From Parasulfitobacter algicola (GTDB lineage Bacteria; Pseudomonadota; Alphaproteobacteria; Rhodobacterales; Rhodobacteraceae), in NCBI RefSeq assembly GCF_013315265.1, contig NZ_JABUFE010000003.1, positions 372,001 to 436,000 of the forward strand: a stretch of 64,000 bases of DNA, written 5' to 3'. Under the pieces are notes generated by a model. It was not told where the DNA came from. It saw only the letters and a program-made list of their open reading frames with translations, and made no database searches. Both the position numbers and the translations under genes were made by a program. Below, one piece after another: positions 26,847 to 36,377 of this stretch; within the stretch, counting starts at the first letter, position 1, and each line of letters begins with the position of its first letter.

Positions 26847-28292
26847 ATGTTTGATCTTCGCCCTGTCGGATATGTTATCGGTTTGCTGGTCACGGCGCTT
26901 GGGTTAACCATGCTGGCGCCTATGGCAATGGATCTGTTTACTGGCGATCCACATTGGGCGACCTTCATGGAAAGTGCAATTATTACAGTGGTTTCTGGGG
27001 GGTTGATTGCCTTATCATGTTCCAATGGTGTGAAAGAGGGCCTGACGATTCAGCAGACCTTTTTGTTAACCACAAGCGTCTGGTTGGCATTGCCGCTTTT
27101 TGGAGCGCTACCATTTCTTCTGGGCGATACCGAAGCCCGTTTTGTTGATGCTTTCTTTGAGGCGATGTCGGGCCTGACCACCACTGGTTCCACGGTCTTT
27201 TCCGGCCTCGAAGATCTGCCGCAGGGCCTTATTCTGTGGCGCGCGATTATGCAGTGGCTGGGCGGTATCGGTATCATCGTTGTCGCAATGGTTTTCCTGC
27301 CCGAACTGCGCGTGGGTGGTATGCAGATTTTCCGCACTGAAAGCTTTGACACCTTCGGGAAAATTCTGCCTCGGGCGACCCAAATATCATCGCGAATTTC
27401 TGTAATTTACATAACAATTACAGTACTTTGCACCTTTTCTTATCTGGCATGTGGGATGCGTATGTTTGACGCTGTCGTGCATGCGATGACCACTGTCGCA
27501 ACGGGTGGCTTTTCCAGTTATGATGCGTCGTTTGCGGCGCTTCCACCAGCCGCAGAATATGTCGGCGTCGTCTTTATGTTGGCCGCAGCCCTGCCGTTTG
27601 TACGCTATGTTCAGATGATTTCCGGCTCACCAACAGCCCTGTTTCACGACAGTCAAATCCGTGTTTTTCTGATCACGGTATCTGTGCTGGCGGCGTTGAT
27701 TACACTGTACCTGTGGCAGCAAGCCGGAATGACAGAACGGAGTTTTCGCAAGGCGATTTTCAACGTCACTTCGATTATGACGGGCACCGGATACGCCAGC
27801 GATGACTATATGACCTGGGGCGGATTTCCGATTATGGCGTTCTTTTTTATTGGTCTTATCGGTGGATGTGCGGGGTCAACTGCTTGTTCTATAAAGATTT
27901 TTAGATATCAACTTCTGTTTACATCCATCAAGGCGCAAATCCGTCAATTGCATTCCCCCCACGGTATTTTCACACCGCAATATGATGGCAGAACAGTCAG
28001 TGAAGACATTTTGAATTCAGTAATGGCCTTCTTCATGCTGTTCATTCTGACCCTTGGGGTAACGGCAGTATTGCTTGGAATGACAGGTTTGGATTTCATC
28101 ACGTCGATATCTGGCGCCGCAGCCGCATTGGCCAATATCGGCCCCGGATTGGGCCAAGAGATTGGCCCTGCAGGGAATTATTCCGGTCTGAATGATACAG
28201 CAAAGTGGATATTATCAGTTGCGATGTTGATCGGGCGGCTTGAACTTATGGCGGTCTATGCGATCCTGACTATCCAGTTCTGGCGCAGCTGA
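26847..28292 (+). CDS. trkH: TrkH/KtrB-type potassium uptake membrane subunit
   Basis: Polytopic inner-membrane potassium translocation subunit, 481 residues from the ATG at 26847 (a TTG three codons earlier is possible). The four pore-loop repeats of the family are visible, among them MSGLTTTGSTVF, TTVATGGFSSYD, a GTGYASDDY loop and the last ANIGPGLG, each with the filter glycine. It works with a cytoplasmic TrkA subunit, which is not in the window. It converges directly with the CPA2 antiporter gene, another monovalent cation transporter, with no spacer. Confidence 0.9.
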   Translation: MFDLRPVGYVIGLLVTALGLTMLAPMAMDLFTGDPHWATFMESAIITVVSGGLIALSCSNGVKEGLTIQQTFLLTTSVWLALPLFGALPFLLGDTEARFVDAFFEAMSGLTTTGSTVFSGLEDLPQGLILWRAIMQWLGGIGIIVVAMVFLPELRVGGMQIFRTESFDTFGKILPRATQISSRISVIYITITVLCTFSYLACGMRMFDAVVHAMTTVATGGFSSYDASFAALPPAAEYVGVVFMLAAALPFVRYVQMISGSPTALFHDSQIRVFLITVSVLAALITLYLWQQAGMTERSFRKAIFNVTSIMTGTGYASDDYMTWGGFPIMAFFFIGLIGGCAGSTACSIKIFRYQLLFTSIKAQIRQLHSPHGIFTPQYDGRTVSEDILNSVMAFFMLFILTLGVTAVLLGMTGLDFITSISGAAAALANIGPGLGQEIGPAGNYSGLNDTAKWILSVAMLIGRLELMAVYAILTIQFWRS

Positions 28293-30167
28293 TCAGGCTT
28301 CTTTTACCTCTTTTTCATCGTTCAATTGCGTAACAATAGCGGTTTCCAGTTCTTTGTTTAATTCGCGTGCGCGGCTGACATAGTCTTCGTTTTCTGCAAC
28401 CGGGACACCTGGTTTCCAAACCTCGGCCAGATCGCGCAGTGACTGGCGATCCATTTTATAGAATGTCTTTTCCGCTTCCGAGGCTTCAAATTCGGAAAGC
28501 CCCATATTTTCAAGAACATACCGTGCTGTACGCAGACTTGAATCAAACATTTCACGCACAATGTCATCTGCACCCGCACGGTATAATTCATAGACATGCA
28601 CGCGGTCATAGGCGCGCGCCACGATATGCAAATCGGGCCGTTCGCGACGTGCATTTTGCACGATTTTCAGCGTCGCTTTAGGGTCATCCATCGCCACGAC
28701 CAAAACTTTGGCGGTACTCAATCCAGCGGCATGCAACAACTCGGGTCGGGTTGGATCGCCGAAAAACCCTTTGAACCCGAACTTGCGCATCAATTGAATG
28801 GTCGAAAGATCGTGATCCAGAACCGTTGTCTGGAACCCTGACAGCTGCACCATTCGATTTACGACCTGACCAAAACGCCCCACGCCGGCGATAATAATCT
28901 GACCCTGTTCATCAATTTCATCAGGGGCCTGTTGTTCTTTTGGCGTCTCCATCTTTTTGCTCAAAAAGTCATATAGAATGAACAAAAGCGGGGTAATCAG
29001 CATGGAAAGTGCAATGATCAGAAGGATTTGCTGCGATAAACCCGGTGGAATGACATTTTGCTGAAGTGAAAAGGACACCAGTACAAAGCCGAATTCCCCG
29101 GCCTGGGCCAAACCAAGTGTAAACAACCAGTGATCCCGCCCGCGCAGCCCAAACAACTGCCCGATGGCAAAAAGAATACCGCCCTTTAACAGCATCATGG
29201 CCAACGTCAGCCCAATAATCGTGACCGGCGCACCAAATAAAACGCCAAAGTTAATGCCCGCTCCAACGGTGATGAAAAACAGACCCAGCAAAAGACCTTT
29301 AAAGGGTTCGATATCGGCCTCAAGCTCATGCCGGAACTCTGAGTTTGCCAAGACTACGCCGGCCAAGAATGTGCCTAGTGCGGGCGACAATCCCACCAAA
29401 AGCATTAATGCAGCGATGCCCACAACAATTAACAAGGCAAAAGCGGTATACATCTCACGCAGTTTGGCGGCGTGAATGTATTTGAACAGCGGCCGGGTCA
29501 TATAAACACCTGCCAGGATAATCGTTCCGACGGCGGCCAGTGTCACAAGGGTGACGCCCCAACCGGGCAATCCTTCGACCAAGGACATCGACGCATGACC
29601 GTCATCACTGTGCCCCGATTGCAGCGATCCATCCGGCGCAATATGCATGCCTGTGCCAATTGCCAACAGGGGCAACAGGGCCAGCATTGGGATCACGGCG
29701 ATATCCTGTGTCAGCAAAACCGAAAATGTACTGCGACCACCATTGGTTTGCATAAGGCCTTTTTCTGATAGTGTTTGCAGTACGATAGCGGTTGAACTAA
29801 GGGCGAAAATCAGGCCAACGGCCAGTGAAACTGTCCACGTCAAGCCAAGCAGCATTGCCGCGCCCATAACAACCCCTGTGGTCACACCCACTTGCAAACC
29901 GCCAAGCCCGATTAGCCTGTCGCGCATATTCCACAGGGCTTTCGGCTCTAACTCAAGCCCGATCAGAAACAACATCATCACCACGCCGAATTCCGCAAAA
30001 TGCTGAAGATCCTGCGTTTCCGACCCGACCCAACCAAACAGCGGGCCGATGATGATGCCAGCCAAAAGATATCCAAGGACCGATCCCAGTCCAAGCCGGG
30101 ATGCGATGGGCACTGCAATGACGGCCGCCCCAAGGTAAATCGTGGCCTGAAACAGAAAACTTTCCAT
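28293..30167 (-). CDS. CPA2 monovalent cation:proton antiporter with RCK domain (KefB/KefC type)
   Basis: A 624-residue antiporter. Residues 1-400 hold about 12-13 membrane spans with the TQDIAVIP motif near 153 that carries the conserved Asp of CPA2 exchangers. Residues from about 422 onward form a cytoplasmic NAD-binding RCK/TrkA-N domain (GVGRFGQ at 428-434). In KefB/KefC this domain gates potassium efflux in response to glutathione adducts. There is no KefF/KefG ancillary gene beside it. Stop abuts the stop of trkH, which faces it. Confidence 0.88.
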   Translation of the reverse strand: MESFLFQATIYLGAAVIAVPIASRLGLGSVLGYLLAGIIIGPLFGWVGSETQDLQHFAEFGVVMMLFLIGLELEPKALWNMRDRLIGLGGLQVGVTTGVVMGAAMLLGLTWTVSLAVGLIFALSSTAIVLQTLSEKGLMQTNGGRSTFSVLLTQDIAVIPMLALLPLLAIGTGMHIAPDGSLQSGHSDDGHASMSLVEGLPGWGVTLVTLAAVGTIILAGVYMTRPLFKYIHAAKLREMYTAFALLIVVGIAALMLLVGLSPALGTFLAGVVLANSEFRHELEADIEPFKGLLLGLFFITVGAGINFGVLFGAPVTIIGLTLAMMLLKGGILFAIGQLFGLRGRDHWLFTLGLAQAGEFGFVLVSFSLQQNVIPPGLSQQILLIIALSMLITPLLFILYDFLSKKMETPKEQQAPDEIDEQGQIIIAGVGRFGQVVNRMVQLSGFQTTVLDHDLSTIQLMRKFGFKGFFGDPTRPELLHAAGLSTAKVLVVAMDDPKATLKIVQNARRERPDLHIVARAYDRVHVYELYRAGADDIVREMFDSSLRTARYVLENMGLSEFEASEAEKTFYKMDRQSLRDLAEVWKPGVPVAENEDYVSRARELNKELETAIVTQLNDEKEVKEA

Positions 30168-30176
30168 GCGTCCCCC

Positions 30177-30635
30177 TTATACCGGCAAAGGCGCATCGGC
30201 CTTAAGCTGGTCCATCACGATCTGGCTTTGCACACGGGCCACAACGGGATTTGGTAAAATAATGTCGTGTATCAAAGTATTTAACGCCGAAAGATCATCG
30301 GCATAGACACGCAACAGGTAATCTGCTTCGCCGGTCAGGGTCCATGCGCCTGTGACTTCGGGTCGGGTGTTGATCATGCGCGCAAAGGTGCGGGCGCTTT
30401 CGGGGCCGTGCGCCTCTAGCTGGACTTGAATAAAGGCTTGGACGGTTAAGCCCAATTTGCGCGCATCCAGACGTGCTGCATAATGGTTGATGATGCCACA
30501 ACTTTCCAACCGCTGTCGGCGCCGTCCAACTTGACTAGCCGACAGGTTCAGCATTTCGCTCAGCTCTTGCGCAGTCAGATGCGCGTTCTTTTGCAGCGCT
30601 GCAAGCAGGCGTTGATCTGTTTCATCCAATGTCAT
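30177..30635 (-). CDS. Lrp/AsnC family transcriptional regulator
   Basis: A 152-residue DNA-binding protein. The N-terminal winged helix-turn-helix (LTAQELSEMLNLSASQVGRRRQRL, split by the turn) lies at about 19-44, and the rest is the Lrp-type ligand/oligomer domain (GEADYLLRVYADDLSALN). It is divergent from hppD with a 134-base shared spacer, which makes hppD its most likely target. A ligand in the tyrosine or phenylpyruvate family is an inference from that arrangement. Confidence 0.9.
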   Translation of the reverse strand: MTLDETDQRLLAALQKNAHLTAQELSEMLNLSASQVGRRRQRLESCGIINHYAARLDARKLGLTVQAFIQVQLEAHGPESARTFARMINTRPEVTGAWTLTGEADYLLRVYADDLSALNTLIHDIILPNPVVARVQSQIVMDQLKADAPLPV

Positions 30636-30769
30636 GCGGCGAATTCCCGATTTTGGATCATCACAAGCGTACTTGCCGCATTTTTCCTAACAATCATATG
30701 GTAAAACGCGCAAAAATCGCGGTTAATATGGCATATTTTTGTATAAAGCCGCTTTTTTAGGAGAATGCG
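30636..30769. promoter_or_regulatory. Divergent promoter region lrp-type gene / hppD
   Basis: AT-rich 134-base spacer between two divergent genes. It contains CATATGGTAAAAC (about 30695-30707) and a related AATATGGCATATTTTTG stretch (about 30726-30742), which may be the regulator's binding sites. An AGGAGA ribosome site lies ahead of the hppD ATG. Confidence 0.4.
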
Positions 30770-31870
30770 ATGGGCCCGTTCCCGCATGATGCGCCAAAAT
30801 CAACGATTACGGATGAAAATCCAGCAGGAACTGATGGATTCGAATTTGTTGAGTTTGCTCATCCCAATCCAGATGAATTGCGCGCGCTTTTTACGAAAAT
30901 GGGTTATGTGCACACCGCAACGCATAAAACCAAGGCAATTGAACTGTGGCAACAAGGCGATATCACTTATGTGTTAAACGATGAACCGGGCAGTCACGCG
31001 CGCGAATTTGTCGCTGAACATGGCCCATGCGCGCCGGCAATGGCGTGGCGCGTTGTGGATGCAAAACACGCTTTTGATCATGCTGTGGCCAAGGGCGCGA
31101 CGCCCTATGAAGGGGTTGGCAAAACCATGGACGTGCCTGCGATTGTGGGTATTGGCGGGTCTTTGCTTTATTTCATCGATCAGTATTACGACAAAAACCC
31201 CTATAATGACGAATTCGATTGGTGTGATAACGCCCACCCCGAAGGTGTTGGTTTTTATTACCTGGATCATCTGACCCACAATGTTCATCAGGGAAATATG
31301 GATGTCTGGTTCAATTTTTATGGGGATTTATTCAATTTTCGCGAAATCCGCTTTTTCGATATCGCAGGCAAATATACGGCACTTTATTCGCGTGCGCTAA
31401 CATCCCCCTGTGGCCGCATTCGCATTCCGATCAACGAAGATCGCAGTGAGAACGGGCAGATCGTCGAATATTTGCGCCGCTATAATGGGGAAGGCATTCA
31501 GCATATCGCAGTTGGGGCCAAAGATATTTATGCAGCGACAGATGCCATTGTAGATCGTGGTTTGAAGTTCATGCCAAAGCCGCCGCAAGCGTACTATGCC
31601 CAAAGCCACGACCGGGTCAAAGGCCATACAGAACCATTGGATCTGATGATGAAGCACGGCATTCTGATCGATGGTGAAGGCGTTGTTGGCGGTGGAGAAA
31701 CACGTATTTTGTTGCAGATATTTTCCAAGACCGTTATCGGGCCGATCTTCTTTGAATTCATTCAAAGAAAAGGGGATGACGGCTTTGGCGAAGGCAACTT
31801 CAAGGCGCTGTTTGAATCTATTGAACAGGATCAGATTGATCGCGGTGTTTTGGGAACTGCTGCAAAATAA
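30770..31870 (+). CDS. hppD: 4-Hydroxyphenylpyruvate dioxygenase
   Basis: Cytoplasmic non-heme iron enzyme that converts 4-hydroxyphenylpyruvate to homogentisate in tyrosine breakdown. The 366 residues contain the two vicinal-oxygen-chelate halves. The iron ligands can be placed: His in LDHLTHN (H167), His in GIQHIAVG (H245) and Glu in PIFFEF (E329), followed by the family C-terminus RKGDDGFGEGNFKALFESIE. The other genes of the homogentisate pathway are not in the window. Regulation by the divergent Lrp-type gene is likely. Confidence 0.95.
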   Translation: MGPFPHDAPKSTITDENPAGTDGFEFVEFAHPNPDELRALFTKMGYVHTATHKTKAIELWQQGDITYVLNDEPGSHAREFVAEHGPCAPAMAWRVVDAKHAFDHAVAKGATPYEGVGKTMDVPAIVGIGGSLLYFIDQYYDKNPYNDEFDWCDNAHPEGVGFYYLDHLTHNVHQGNMDVWFNFYGDLFNFREIRFFDIAGKYTALYSRALTSPCGRIRIPINEDRSENGQIVEYLRRYNGEGIQHIAVGAKDIYAATDAIVDRGLKFMPKPPQAYYAQSHDRVKGHTEPLDLMMKHGILIDGEGVVGGGETRILLQIFSKTVIGPIFFEFIQRKGDDGFGEGNFKALFESIEQDQIDRGVLGTAAK

Positions 31871-31876
31871 TCGGGT

Positions 31877-33982
31877 CTAGTTTCCTGGCATTTGCAGGGC
31901 GATGTTGCGGCCACGTTTGACGTACCGCAATTCGCCATTGCCGATTGCGGTGACCTGACCGCCATCCAGCGTGTCGCCTACCGATACATTCACATACCGT
32001 CCGTTACGCAGCCGAACCAATGCTTCGCGTGATGATGGCTTGCCAAACACGCCGATCAGATTGATTTTTCGCAGATTGATCGCATCGGTCAATGTTGCGT
32101 TCCGCGCGACCGTTGCCCCAACCGGGCCTGAAGGCTGTGCAACGACGGGTGGCGGTGCTGCTGCTGTGACTTGAACATCAGGCTGGGTGTTTTGGGGCTG
32201 TGGCCTTGCGTTTTCGACAATGCGACCAAAGCCACTCGGTCGCGCACGCGGTTTCGGTGATCTGTTTACGGCCTGTGCTGAACCTGACAATGCTTCGGCG
32301 ACAGCATTGTTAGTATCGGCGGCAAGATTATCCAAAACAACGGTCGATCCCAAAGATTGCGGTGCCTCAGGCGTAGGTATCGTTAGTGTTTCGGGGCGTG
32401 CCTGCGGGCGAAGCGTTGCAAGTTCGGCTAAAGTACGCCCGCCGTTTCCGGATCGTTCCGACTGATCGGTCAGATTTTCAGGGCGCAATCTGGGGCGGAA
32501 TTGCGCCAATGGATCAACGGTATCGTCAAGGGCTGCGGTTTCTTCGCCTTCTTGATTTACTGTCTGATCGTCGCGAACCGGCGGAATAATAGGAGGGGAA
32601 CCTGCGTAAACTGTTACGCCTTCTGGTGTCTGGGCACCTTCAGGTGTCGGTTCGACTAAATCTGTTGTTGTGGGCGATGTGTCTTGTTGGATGATATTTT
32701 CGGGATAGATCGGTCGCAAGGCGGCCAAGGCAACCGCATCTGATATCGTCACTTTCGGATCAATCGACGCGATATAGACGTCATTCAGATCATTGGGGGT
32801 GGGTTCAACAAAACGATCCGGCGTTTGTGTAAATGCCCGAACTGGATCACGTTCAATTTGTTGCGCAGGGATCGCGACAGGAATTCCCACCGCTGGCGAT
32901 GCGGTATTATCCTGCGAAGCTGTGGGTTGTGCGTTTTCAGTATCGTTGGTTGTCCATAAACTGGCAAACGCCGTACGCCTATCTTCGTTGGCGAATACCA
33001 CAGCAAGAATGGCCGAAAGACATAAAACCCCAACTAGGCTGGCAGCGATGTAAACAGACTGTTTGTTCGGTTGCGGCGCTTTGCGGGTGTTTAATGGGGC
33101 GCCAAAAACAGTTTTATCTGCCGGTGGTGTTTCGCCAACCGTGGGCGCGGTATCCGCAAGCGGTTCAGCGATAATGGGTGGCGGGGCAGGTGGTAATGTG
33201 GGCGCGTTGTTCTGCGCGATGTCCGTGTCCGGTTCATTTTCCACAACAACGGGGGCAGCTTCGTGGTCTGATACCTCTGTCGTATCTTGCGCAATGACAG
33301 CCGGCGTTTCGTCGTCATCAGCCAATATCGATGGGCCGATATCTTCGTCGTCATCGGTCAAGGGGCCATCCAGATCGGAAAACAGATTTTTCTGATCCTG
33401 ATCATCTAATGTCTCTTCAATGATATTATCAGATGGGATGATCGCTTCAGCCGGAATTATCTGGTCAGGCTCAACATGATCGCCATCTTCCAGAATATCG
33501 TGTGAAAACTGTGTGGGGCCGAAAAACGGCTCGCCAGTATAAGTCTTTTGATCAGGATCTGATACAAAACTGACGGGATTGAACCCGTGTGCCACGGCAA
33601 AGCCTTCGGCCTCTTGCAGAGTTTGGCGTGCAACAGCTGCCACTTGAACAATATGATCTTGAACGACGAAATCAAAGGCCAGCTCATCCGTCTTATAGGG
33701 TGTTGCACCTTGCAGTTTTTCAATAGCGGATTGTTCGATACCTGACTGATCTGCTTCTGAAATATCAAATTCTAGATATTTTATCTGATCTTCTGGCAAT
33801 ATAAGTTTTGTCGTGACCGGACCGCGATCCAACGAAACAGCAAGGCTGTGCAACTCTGCCAGTTTTTCGCTTAGATCGATGTCTTCAACGTCAACATCAC
33901 CCAAATCGTCCCACCCATCAGGCGTACGAGACAGTAATTTTATTTTGCCCACAGTAAGGGAAAGAGCAAAATTAGGTTTCAT
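31877..33982 (-). CDS. Single-span membrane protein with PilM-like N-terminus and PilP/GspC-like C-terminus
   Basis: A 701-residue protein. Residues 1-140 are reminiscent of the PilM/GspL actin-like fold (LILPEDQIKYLEF). An acidic linker (about 150-300) leads to one membrane span at 309-331. A long Pro/Thr/Asn-rich periplasmic region follows with repeated LRPRARPE-like blocks. The last 70 residues resemble the small beta domain of PilP or GspC (NLIGVFGKPSSREALVRL, then VGDTLDGGQVTAIG). This would be one bitopic protein doing what PilM/N/P do as separate parts. No other pilus or type II secretion gene is nearby. Homology by eye; moderate certainty. Confidence 0.6.
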   Translation of the reverse strand: MKPNFALSLTVGKIKLLSRTPDGWDDLGDVDVEDIDLSEKLAELHSLAVSLDRGPVTTKLILPEDQIKYLEFDISEADQSGIEQSAIEKLQGATPYKTDELAFDFVVQDHIVQVAAVARQTLQEAEGFAVAHGFNPVSFVSDPDQKTYTGEPFFGPTQFSHDILEDGDHVEPDQIIPAEAIIPSDNIIEETLDDQDQKNLFSDLDGPLTDDDEDIGPSILADDDETPAVIAQDTTEVSDHEAAPVVVENEPDTDIAQNNAPTLPPAPPPIIAEPLADTAPTVGETPPADKTVFGAPLNTRKAPQPNKQSVYIAASLVGVLCLSAILAVVFANEDRRTAFASLWTTNDTENAQPTASQDNTASPAVGIPVAIPAQQIERDPVRAFTQTPDRFVEPTPNDLNDVYIASIDPKVTISDAVALAALRPIYPENIIQQDTSPTTTDLVEPTPEGAQTPEGVTVYAGSPPIIPPVRDDQTVNQEGEETAALDDTVDPLAQFRPRLRPENLTDQSERSGNGGRTLAELATLRPQARPETLTIPTPEAPQSLGSTVVLDNLAADTNNAVAEALSGSAQAVNRSPKPRARPSGFGRIVENARPQPQNTQPDVQVTAAAPPPVVAQPSGPVGATVARNATLTDAINLRKINLIGVFGKPSSREALVRLRNGRYVNVSVGDTLDGGQVTAIGNGELRYVKRGRNIALQMPGN

Positions 33983-34144
33983 AAATCACATCACCTGTCG
34001 ATGCAGGAAAGGGGTTCTTTTTTATCAACCAATCATTGATTAATAATTTATTACAGCAGGTTTTCGCCATGTGAAAGTATTTGCCAAGGAATAGGCGGCA
34101 AGATGCGTCATAAGAATAGTGAAAAATGAACGGAGATCACTGAA

Positions 34145-34834
34145 ATGCGTGTTTTATATGCTATTTTTATTGCCTGTCTTGCTGCGCCATCGATCGCAGA
34201 GATAGACCGACACATTACTGTGACCGGCACTGCAGAAGTGTCTGCACAACCTGATATGGCGACAATACAGCTAGGGGTTGTCAAGGAGGCACAGGATGCC
34301 ACACAAGCATTGAACGACAGTTCAGCGGTGATGACAGAGATGCTGGAAAAACTGGCCGCTGCCGGTGTTGAACCGCGCGATATTCAGACATCAGATCTTA
34401 GTCTGTCCCCAGTTTATTCCAGAAACAGTCTTGAACAGAATGAAGCCCCACGTATTACAGGGTTTCGCGCGTCGAACACGCTGCGCGTTCATGTTCGCGA
34501 CATGGACAGCCTTGGAAACATCATTGGATTGGTAACCGATGGTGGCGCCAATCAGTTCTATGGGCTGACATTCGGTCTGCAGGATACCTCAACGGTTCTG
34601 GACCAAGCACGGCGCGAAGCAATCGCAAACGCGCGTTCCAAAGCAGACCTTTATGCCTTGGCGGCACAGGTTCAAGTTGGGTCCGTTCTGTCGATTTCTG
34701 AAATGACCCAAAACGCGCCATCCCCTTTTGCACGCATGGAAATGCAATCGATGGTCAGTGATAATGTGCCTGTTGCATCGGGCGAAATGCAATTTAGTGC
34801 GTCGATCAGCGTCACTTACGGCATTGCTGAATAA
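34145..34834 (+). CDS. Periplasmic SIMPL-domain (DUF541) protein
   Basis: A 229-residue exported protein: signal peptide to about residue 18 (ending IAEI), then VTGTAEVSAQPDMATIQLGV, the standard opening of DUF541/SIMPL proteins, and RREAIANARSKADLYA near residue 160. E. coli YggE of this family lessens oxidative stress; the mechanism is not known. The stop is seven bases from the stop of the convergent CAP-domain gene. Confidence 0.88.
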   Translation: MRVLYAIFIACLAAPSIAEIDRHITVTGTAEVSAQPDMATIQLGVVKEAQDATQALNDSSAVMTEMLEKLAAAGVEPRDIQTSDLSLSPVYSRNSLEQNEAPRITGFRASNTLRVHVRDMDSLGNIIGLVTDGGANQFYGLTFGLQDTSTVLDQARREAIANARSKADLYALAAQVQVGSVLSISEMTQNAPSPFARMEMQSMVSDNVPVASGEMQFSASISVTYGIAE

Positions 34835-34840
34835 ACCAGA

Positions 34841-35473
34841 TTAACCCGCAAAGTTTTGCGTGGCAAAATATGCCCCGCAATTGCGGTACTTCGCATCGAA
34901 CTGGATGGCAGTGCCCACATATTGGACATTGCTGTCCATGATATTGCGACGATGCGATGGCGAGTCGACCCATAATTTGACAATCCGTTTTGCCAAAGAC
35001 GCATAGGTATGCGGGGGAATGCGCTGTCTGTTTGAAGTCTCAAAATGACAGTTTTGAACATTTTTCGGGTAATAAACCTGCCCGTTATCAATCAGAAACC
35101 GCTGAACGCTTGCGATGTTTTCGGATGCACGGGAAAATTTCCCGTATGTGCGGCGAATGCGCTGACCAATGTCGCGCTGTCCGCGTTGCGATGATGTATG
35201 GCTCAGCTTTTGATTTTTGGCCATCCACGCGCTGTGCCCATTGGCAGATTTCACCAGCGCCTGACTTCCACGCAGTGACTTGCGTCCATTGCGGCAGCGA
35301 TAGTAATTGACCTCGGCCAACACGGCCTTGTTGAACAATGATTGATTGATCCGCGATGTTGGTACAACCTTATCTGCGCCGCGTGGCATATTCGGCCTTT
35401 GGCACGCCTCTGCCATGCTGGCACCCAAAGTCGCAAAACTTAAAATCACTACAATAAACAACCCGCGCAGCAT
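34841..35473 (-). CDS. Secreted CAP-domain (SCP/PR1-like) protein
   Basis: An exported protein of 210 residues from the ATG at 35473, which has GGAGA six bases ahead; a TTG four codons earlier overlaps that site. Signal peptide ends near SMAEA. CAP hallmarks are GHSAWMAKN with the following LSHTSS, ASENIAS, and SPSHRRNIMD near the end. Several cysteines suggest disulfides. CAP proteins are extracellular and of mostly unknown role; some are peptidases or lipid binders. Confidence 0.85.
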   Translation of the reverse strand: MLRGLFIVVILSFATLGASMAEACQRPNMPRGADKVVPTSRINQSLFNKAVLAEVNYYRCRNGRKSLRGSQALVKSANGHSAWMAKNQKLSHTSSQRGQRDIGQRIRRTYGKFSRASENIASVQRFLIDNGQVYYPKNVQNCHFETSNRQRIPPHTYASLAKRIVKLWVDSPSHRRNIMDSNVQYVGTAIQFDAKYRNCGAYFATQNFAG

Positions 35474-35554
35474 CGCATTCTCCAAAACTTAGACAGGCAG
35501 TATACTTGGTTTTCCTAAGAAAACATCAAAAATCCTGCGGTCTTTATCAAGATG

Positions 35555-36307
35555 TCAGTTTGCCTCTTGCAATGCATTGATAATCGGCGAAAAATCGTCT
35601 GCTTTCAGGGATGCCCCGCCGACCAAAGCACCGTCAACGTTTGAGACATCAAAGATATCACCGGCATTTGATGCCTTGACTGACCCGCCATAAAGCAAAC
35701 GCACAGATCGACCCACGCCGGACCCAAACCGGCGCTCTAGGCGGGTGCGGATCAGGTCGTGAACCTCGCCTATGTCGTCCAATCCGGGGACTTTTCCAGT
35801 GCCAATTGCCCAGACGGGTTCATACGCAACGACCAGATTTTCGCCCGTCGCGTTATCCGGGATCGATCCGGCCAATTGGCCGACGATGATATCAAGCGTA
35901 TTCGCCGCCTCGCGCTGTTCCAAGGTTTCGCCGATGCACACAATAGCCTTCAGGTTGGCCCGCCAGGCGGCTTTTGTCTTGATCCGCACCTGATCGTTGG
36001 TTTCCCTATGATCTGTGCGTCGTTCAGAATGGCCAACGATCACATAAGACGCCCCGCAATCAGCCAGCATTTCCGCCGAAACATCCCCTGTATGTGCGCC
36101 TGAAACATCCGCATGACAATCCTGACCGCCTGCGAATATCGGTGCATTGCCAATAGAGTGCATCATTTTGTGAAGCAGCGTCGCAGGGGGGCACAGTACG
36201 ATGTCAATGCTTGGATTTGTGTGGTCGGATTTAAGCTTTTCCACCTGATCCAGCGCGGCAGACGTGCCGTTCATTTTCCAGTTTCCGGCAACAAGTTTGC
36301 GGCGCAT
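35555..36307 (-). CDS. tpiA: Triose-phosphate isomerase
   Basis: Glycolytic (beta/alpha)8 enzyme that interconverts dihydroxyacetone phosphate and glyceraldehyde 3-phosphate. Substrate Lys in GNWKMNG (K11-13 region), the electrophilic His in YVIVGHSERR (near 95) and the base Glu in AYEPVWAIGTG (near 165) are all present. Length 250 is normal. The ATG at 36307 follows AGGAGAATGACAC. Downstream genes in some relatives are secG-pyrG; here it stands alone. Confidence 0.97.
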   Translation of the reverse strand: MRRKLVAGNWKMNGTSAALDQVEKLKSDHTNPSIDIVLCPPATLLHKMMHSIGNAPIFAGGQDCHADVSGAHTGDVSAEMLADCGASYVIVGHSERRTDHRETNDQVRIKTKAAWRANLKAIVCIGETLEQREAANTLDIIVGQLAGSIPDNATGENLVVAYEPVWAIGTGKVPGLDDIGEVHDLIRTRLERRFGSGVGRSVRLLYGGSVKASNAGDIFDVSNVDGALVGGASLKADDFSPIINALQEAN

Positions 36308-36377
36308 GTGTCATTCTCCTGCAAGGGTCACGGATTGAATGACAAGCTAAACGTGCCGCGTCAAGGCTTGCAAAACT

